Source of the DNA: Chloroflexota bacterium | GTDB lineage: Bacteria; Chloroflexota; Dehalococcoidia; Dehalococcoidales; UBA2162 | Direction: 5' to 3' | Length of the DNA stretch: 7,683 bases | Assembly: GCA_016202555.1 (NCBI GenBank) | Contig: JACQOL010000124.1 | Span: forward strand, 1 to 7,683 | Shown here: positions 5,994 through 7,683 of the stretch, one piece after another | Numbering within the stretch: position 1 is the stretch's first letter | Layout: each line of letters opens with the position of its first letter | Made by a program: the position numbers and the translations under genes | Notes under the pieces: model-generated | The model's database searches: none | Told to the model about the DNA's origin: nothing | What the model saw: only the letters and a program-made list of their open reading frames with translations

Positions 5994-7406
5994 GTGGTAA
6001 CCATTGAAATCGATAGTACCGTCATCAGGCTTATGGAGACGGCGGGGAGGAAAGTGATTAGATGGGCAAGCCATTCTCTTGAGCCGGGTATGTTTGAGAG
6101 CGAAGTGATTTCAGACCCTATAGCTTTAGGGGCTTTAGTCAGGCAGCTGGTGACCTCAAGTGGCATGAGAAAAAGGGATGTTACTGCCAGTATCAGCGGT
6201 CTTTATTCGTTAAGTCGCATCATAACGGTACCCAGTCCGTCAGGAGTAACGGTAACCAAAGAGATGATTCTGGAGGCAGCGAAAGAGGTAATGCCATTAA
6301 ATGCGGATACGCTATATCTCTCATGGCAAACGGTTGCTACCGGTGAGGGTTGGCAACGAATCTTTGTTGTTGGTGTCCCCCGAGATATTCTCGATAATGA
6401 AATGCGAGCCTTAAAGGCGGCTGGGACCAATCCTCGCAAGCTGGACCTCAAGGCGATGGCTTTAGCCAGGGCAGTAAATAAGGAGCAGGTTCTTATCTTC
6501 AATCTCCAGCCCTCCAGCTTTGATATTGTTATTGTTGTTAATAGCATCCCTGAAATCACCCGCGCTATTGCCTGGCCGCAGGGAGACCTCACCGTCGAAG
6601 ATAGAGCAGAGCATTTAGGACTAAATTTACGGCTGGCAGTCGACTTTTATAATGCCCATTATCCTGATACGCCTATCGACCCGGCGACTCCCCTCATCGT
6701 TACCGGCTACATGACTGAGGATGTTAACTTAATGGAGAAGCTGCAAGCCAGGGTAGGCTACCCTATTGAGCCGCTAGCCCCCCCGTTAGAGTATCCGGAG
6801 CACCTGCCCGTTTCCCAATACGCCGTCAATATCGGGCTCGCTTTGAATGGGATGGCACCATCCAAAAATCCAGGGCCGGGTGGCTATTCGCCACCCGATA
6901 TCAATCTGCTGCCCGAAATCTATAAACCCTGGAAACCTTCACCCAGGCAGATATACATCTTTGGTTTAATAATAGCTGTCATTGGTTTACTGGTTCCGCT
7001 ATACCAGATAACTGCTGTGGCGATGGGTAATACGGCTAACTTGAGAGCAAAATATGACATTATTAACAGTGAAATGCAACAGCGACAGGCTGAAATTAGA
7101 AACCGCGAGCCACTGCAAAAGGCGATTAACGACTATAACACCATTGTGAATATGGGTGGCGGTTTGAGCGATGACCTGAGTGTCATCCAGAACCAGGCCA
7201 ACAAACTTGTTGTTGAGGTTAAGCAAATTAGTCATCAAGGAAACAGTATCACTGTTACCTGCGAGGCACCTGATTACGTTACCTTTCGAAAATACCTGGC
7301 CGCTCTTGAAGAAAGCGGCCGCTTTTCCAGCCCTATCCCTCCTCCTGAAGGCTACCCTTATACTAAATCAGGTCCCATTAAGCTCGTGCCAAAGACCAGT
7401 AAGTAA
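5994..7406 (+). CDS. PilM-PilN fusion (GspL-like)
   Basis: This 470-residue protein joins two proteins that are usually separate in type IV pilus systems. Residues 1-285 form the cytoplasmic actin-like PilM part (IEIDSTVIRLMETAGRKVIRW at the start, an SHS2-like insert with VTASISG at 63-69, and LIVTGY at 234-239). A Pro/Gly-rich linker (about 287-300) leads to DINLLP at 302-307, the PilN N-terminal motif that docks in the PilM groove. A membrane helix follows at about 320-342, then a coiled coil (about 347-400) and a ferredoxin-like domain. This is the order found in GspL. GTG 5994 is preceded by GAGG at 5984-5987 with 6-base spacing. Residues expected in the phosphate-binding loops are altered (EIDS for DIGS; FNLQ for DIG), so ATP binding may be lost. 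It would recruit the ATPase and bind PilO. It is the last gene of the operon. Confidence 0.88.
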   Translation: MVTIEIDSTVIRLMETAGRKVIRWASHSLEPGMFESEVISDPIALGALVRQLVTSSGMRKRDVTASISGLYSLSRIITVPSPSGVTVTKEMILEAAKEVMPLNADTLYLSWQTVATGEGWQRIFVVGVPRDILDNEMRALKAAGTNPRKLDLKAMALARAVNKEQVLIFNLQPSSFDIVIVVNSIPEITRAIAWPQGDLTVEDRAEHLGLNLRLAVDFYNAHYPDTPIDPATPLIVTGYMTEDVNLMEKLQARVGYPIEPLAPPLEYPEHLPVSQYAVNIGLALNGMAPSKNPGPGGYSPPDINLLPEIYKPWKPSPRQIYIFGLIIAVIGLLVPLYQITAVAMGNTANLRAKYDIINSEMQQRQAEIRNREPLQKAINDYNTIVNMGGGLSDDLSVIQNQANKLVVEVKQISHQGNSITVTCEAPDYVTFRKYLAALEESGRFSSPIPPPEGYPYTKSGPIKLVPKTSK

Positions 7407-7416
7407 CCGAAAGCAA

Positions 7417-7464
7417 AAGAAAAGAGGTGCCCCGGTTTAGTAGTTCCGGGATACCCCTTTCCTT
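7417..7464. terminator. Bidirectional terminator hairpin
   Basis: Arms at 7421-7435 (AAAGAGGTGCCCCGG) and 7446-7460 (CCGGGATACCCCTTT) pair over 15 positions with two mismatches and one G-T, around a 10-base loop; A/T pairs at 7417-7419 and 7462-7464 extend it. It lies 10 bases after the PilM-PilN stop. Read on the minus strand it is followed by a T-rich stretch (CTCTTTTCTTTTGCTTT), and on the plus strand by CTTTCCTTAAAT. It can therefore end both the pilus operon and the convergent gene. Confidence 0.7.
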
Positions 7465-7510
7465 AAATACCCAACCTCTTCTAAAATCCTGCTTTATATC
7501 TCACGTATTA

Positions 7511-7683
7511 CTACGGGACATCATATTGAGTTACCGTTCCCTGGGCATCAACAGTGTACCAGTAAGAAGTAGTCTGCGTGGCGGTGTAATTGGTCAGGTT
7601 ACCACTGGCGCCGTCGGCGATTCTATCATGCTGGTAGAGGACAAACCCGGCCCCATCGCCAGCTGCATATGTATTTCCCAGGA
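7511..7683 (-). CDS. C-terminal end of an unidentified convergent protein
   Basis: On the minus strand a frame open from the window edge ends with TAG at 7511-7513, giving 56 visible residues and no start. The end reads YWYTVDAQGTVTQYDVP; the rest is rich in Gly, Ala, Thr, Asn and Tyr, with no basic tail or membrane helix, so an extracellular beta domain is likely. Its make-up would suit the C-terminus of a type IV pilin, which would fit the neighbourhood, but the diagnostic N-terminus is outside the window and the family is not recognised. The gene faces the pilus operon and shares the hairpin at 7417-7464. Low Arg/Lys content and absence of stops over 170 bases in one frame are the support for coding. 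Confidence 0.55.
   Translation of the reverse strand, partial: LGNTYAAGDGAGFVLYQHDRIADGASGNLTNYTATQTTSYWYTVDAQGTVTQYDVP

Noticed and set aside
6203..6592. Minus-strand open frame of 129 codons within the PilM-PilN gene
   Set aside because: It lies wholly inside a well-supported gene, has no recognisable domain or ribosome site, and its composition looks like the shadow of the coding strand.
1..7683. CRISPR arrays, tRNA or rRNA genes, insertion sequences, attachment sites
   Set aside because: No regularly spaced direct repeats, RNA gene motifs, transposase genes or terminal inverted repeats were seen on either strand.

Overview
The window holds most of a type IV pilus / type II secretion-like (type IV filament) assembly operon read left to right, followed by the tail of a convergent gene. 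Base composition is near 50% GC by eye, starts are a mix of ATG and GTG, and genes are tightly packed. The gene set and the style of the proteins (a PilM-PilN fusion, a GQAF-type PilX/GspK-like pilin, a short PilO) suggest an uncultured Chloroflexota, possibly Dehalococcoidia. That assignment is an inference from remembered family traits and was not tested by any search.

Layout. 1-1242: GspE/PilB assembly ATPase, cut at its 5' end by the window edge. 1252-2505: GspF/PilC inner-membrane platform. 2523-2948, 2953-3450 and 3447-4862: three minor pilins in the order PilV/GspI-like, PilW/GspJ-like, PilX/GspK-like. The third carries a large ectodomain with two DUF11-like repeats. A 61-base gap at 4863-4923 contains a perfect extended -10 promoter. 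4924-5292: a small two-helix membrane protein I do not recognise. 5390-5956: PilO/GspM-like protein whose true start may be an ATA codon at 5351. 5994-7406: PilM-PilN fusion, which has the same layout as GspL. 7417-7464: a hairpin able to terminate both strands. 7511-7683, minus strand: the C-terminal 56 residues of an unidentified protein that enters from the right edge.

How the genes work together. The ATPase docks on GspF and on the cytoplasmic actin-like part of the PilM-PilN fusion. The fusion and PilO would pair outside the membrane to form the alignment complex. GspF extracts processed pilins from the membrane. The I-J-K-type minor pilins would prime assembly and cap the filament, with the bulky third pilin as the likely tip subunit. 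Major pilin, prepilin peptidase, retraction ATPase and secretin are not seen here. Absence of a secretin is expected if the host has a single membrane, but the window is too short to show this.

The points most worth checking are the modular tip pilin, the loss of nucleotide-binding residues in the PilM half of the fusion, the odd PilO start, the internal promoter and the unknown membrane protein.
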